NCBI GenBank assembly: GCA_963793105.1
Contig: CAWBZB010000003.1
Span: forward strand, 434,001-498,000
Origin: UBA10649 sp963793105
GTDB taxonomy: Bacteria; Actinomycetota; Actinomycetes; S36-B12
DNA length: 64,000 bases
Direction of reading: 5' to 3'
This document shows positions 63,088 to 64,000 of the stretch, piece after piece; the stretch's first letter is position 1, and the number at the start of each line of letters is the position of its first letter. The notes below the pieces were generated by a model, which saw only the letters and a list, made by a program, of their open reading frames with translations, was not told the origin of the DNA and ran no database searches. A program made the position numbers and the translations under genes.

Positions 63088-63200
63088 CCAGGGGCCGGAT
63101 TCGGGGCGGGACGGATCCGGAAGCGCGGAGCGCCTCGTCCTCATGAGGAGCGGCACTCGCTGGTTTGGCGCCACCCTCCTGCCACGCAAGGATGGCTGCC

Positions 63201-64000
63201 ATGCACTCCGCGTCCACGCCAGGCCCTGACGTGTCCGATACCCGGCTCCGCGCCGAGATCCGGGACCTCGGATTCCTCCTCGGCGAGGCGATCGCGCGTC
63301 ATGAGGGGCAGGATCTGCTCGACCTCGTCGAGGAGGTGCGGCTGCTCTCGCGCGAGGACCAGGAGGCCGCCTCTGCCCGCCTGACGTCCGTCGACGTGAC
63401 GACCGCCACCCGACTGGCTCGCGCCTTCTCCGTCTACTTCGACCTGGCCAACGTCGCCGAGCAGGTTGCGCGATCGCGTGACATCGCCGCAACCCGGCTG
63501 GAGACCGGTGGACCGCTGCGACATGTGTCGGACGCGGTCCTCCAATCGGGCGTCGCGGCCGCGGACGTCGCGGAACTGGCCGGGGCCCTGTCCGTCCGTC
63601 CCGTCTTCACCGCCCATCCGACGGAGGCCGCCCGCCGCTCCGTGCTGATGAAGTTGCGGCGGATGGCCGACGTCATGCTCGACGCCGGCCTCGATGAGGA
63701 CCTGCGACTGCGCAGGGTGGGCGAGATCGTCGACCTGCTGTGGCAGACCGACGAGATCCGACTGGAGCAGCCGCACGTCCTGGACGAGGCGCGCAACGCC
63801 CTGTACTACGTGGACGACCTGACTCGCGGTCCGCTGGGCGACGTGCTCGCCGACCTCGGCGATGTCTTCGAGCGCATGGGTGCACCTCTCCCCCCGGAGT
63901 CGCGCCCGCTCTCCTTCGGCTCGTGGATCGGCGGCGACCGCGACGGCAATCCGTTCGTCACGCCGGCGATCACGCTCGACGTCCTGCGATTCCAGCGCGA
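63201..64000 (+). CDS. ppc: phosphoenolpyruvate carboxylase (N-terminal part)
   Basis: The first 266 residues of PEP carboxylase, cut by the window end. The catalytic His is in FTAHPTEAARRSVL near residue 142, and FGSWIGGDRDGNPFVT near 240 is the substrate-site signature. It fixes bicarbonate onto PEP to give oxaloacetate. Start ATG 63201 has AAGGATGG upstream; the in-frame ATG at 63192 is possible. Confidence 0.92.
   Translation, partial: MHSASTPGPDVSDTRLRAEIRDLGFLLGEAIARHEGQDLLDLVEEVRLLSREDQEAASARLTSVDVTTATRLARAFSVYFDLANVAEQVARSRDIAATRLETGGPLRHVSDAVLQSGVAAADVAELAGALSVRPVFTAHPTEAARRSVLMKLRRMADVMLDAGLDEDLRLRRVGEIVDLLWQTDEIRLEQPHVLDEARNALYYVDDLTRGPLGDVLADLGDVFERMGAPLPPESRPLSFGSWIGGDRDGNPFVTPAITLDVLRFQR

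Overview
The window is a high-GC actinobacterial chromosome segment. The evidence is GTG starts with GTGA overlaps, a WhiB protein, a Tad/DUF4244 pilus locus of the mycobacterial type, MarP, paired ArsA ATPases, split-start aspartokinase and many leaderless-type promoters. From memory, the gene order from holB-tmk-topA through the DUF1998 helicase, tad locus, acs, marP, nth, crp, arsA pair, whiB, PBP, asd-lysC and recR to dnaX follows the Mycobacterium tuberculosis Rv3644c-Rv3721c region, with local insertions. A member of Propionibacteriales/Nocardioidaceae is my best guess; this is inference.

Region by region. 0-0.7 kb: a MNT nucleotidyltransferase and a DUF3024 protein. 0.98-4.3 kb: a small island between a complete tRNA-Thr(CGT) gene and an exact 44-bp copy of its 3' half, carrying a DUF4386 membrane protein and a DesK/NarL-type two-component system but no integrase. 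4.4-11.3 kb: a frameshifted secreted Ig-like protein, an adenosine-deaminase-family enzyme, an MFS exporter, a TAP-like lipoprotein hydrolase and an unknown membrane protein. 11.3-21.3 kb: the topA-tmk-holB-YkgJ operon, a proton pyrophosphatase, a P1B-type ATPase and a STAS protein. 21.3-31.4 kb: an MrfA-like helicase convergent with the seven-gene tad operon, a HAD phosphatase, an AbiEi/DUF559-like protein and an Rv3662c-like protein. 31.4-36.8 kb: acs, nhaA, a holin-like protein, an alpha/beta hydrolase, a DUF309 protein and a truncated heme-NO-binding gene. 36.8-39.1 kb: a divergent TetR/MFS pair that looks inserted. 39-44.6 kb: nth-NUDIX-marP, crp, and a DUF4177-RidA-NUDIX-MBL operon. 44.7-51.2 kb: two ArsA ATPases, WhiB, a bifunctional PBP, YqeY and a metallophosphoesterase. 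51.3-64 kb: ACC deaminase, tRNA-Pro, a sulfotransferase, methyltransferases, an AlkZ-like protein, lysC-asd, recR, dnaX, SRP RNA, two tRNA-Ser genes, a universal stress protein and the start of PEP carboxylase.

Three window-wide patterns stand out. (1) Palindromic repeats sit between convergent genes. In one family (CGTTGAGTGG arms) the repeat itself supplies the TGA stop codon of two genes and the C-terminal coding sequence of a third. (2) At least thirteen genes have TANNNT exactly 6-7 nt before the start codon, the signature of leaderless transcripts. (3) Ten otherwise conserved genes are broken by frameshifts, nearly all explained by one extra base each; this looks like sequence or assembly error more than gene decay, but needs checking.
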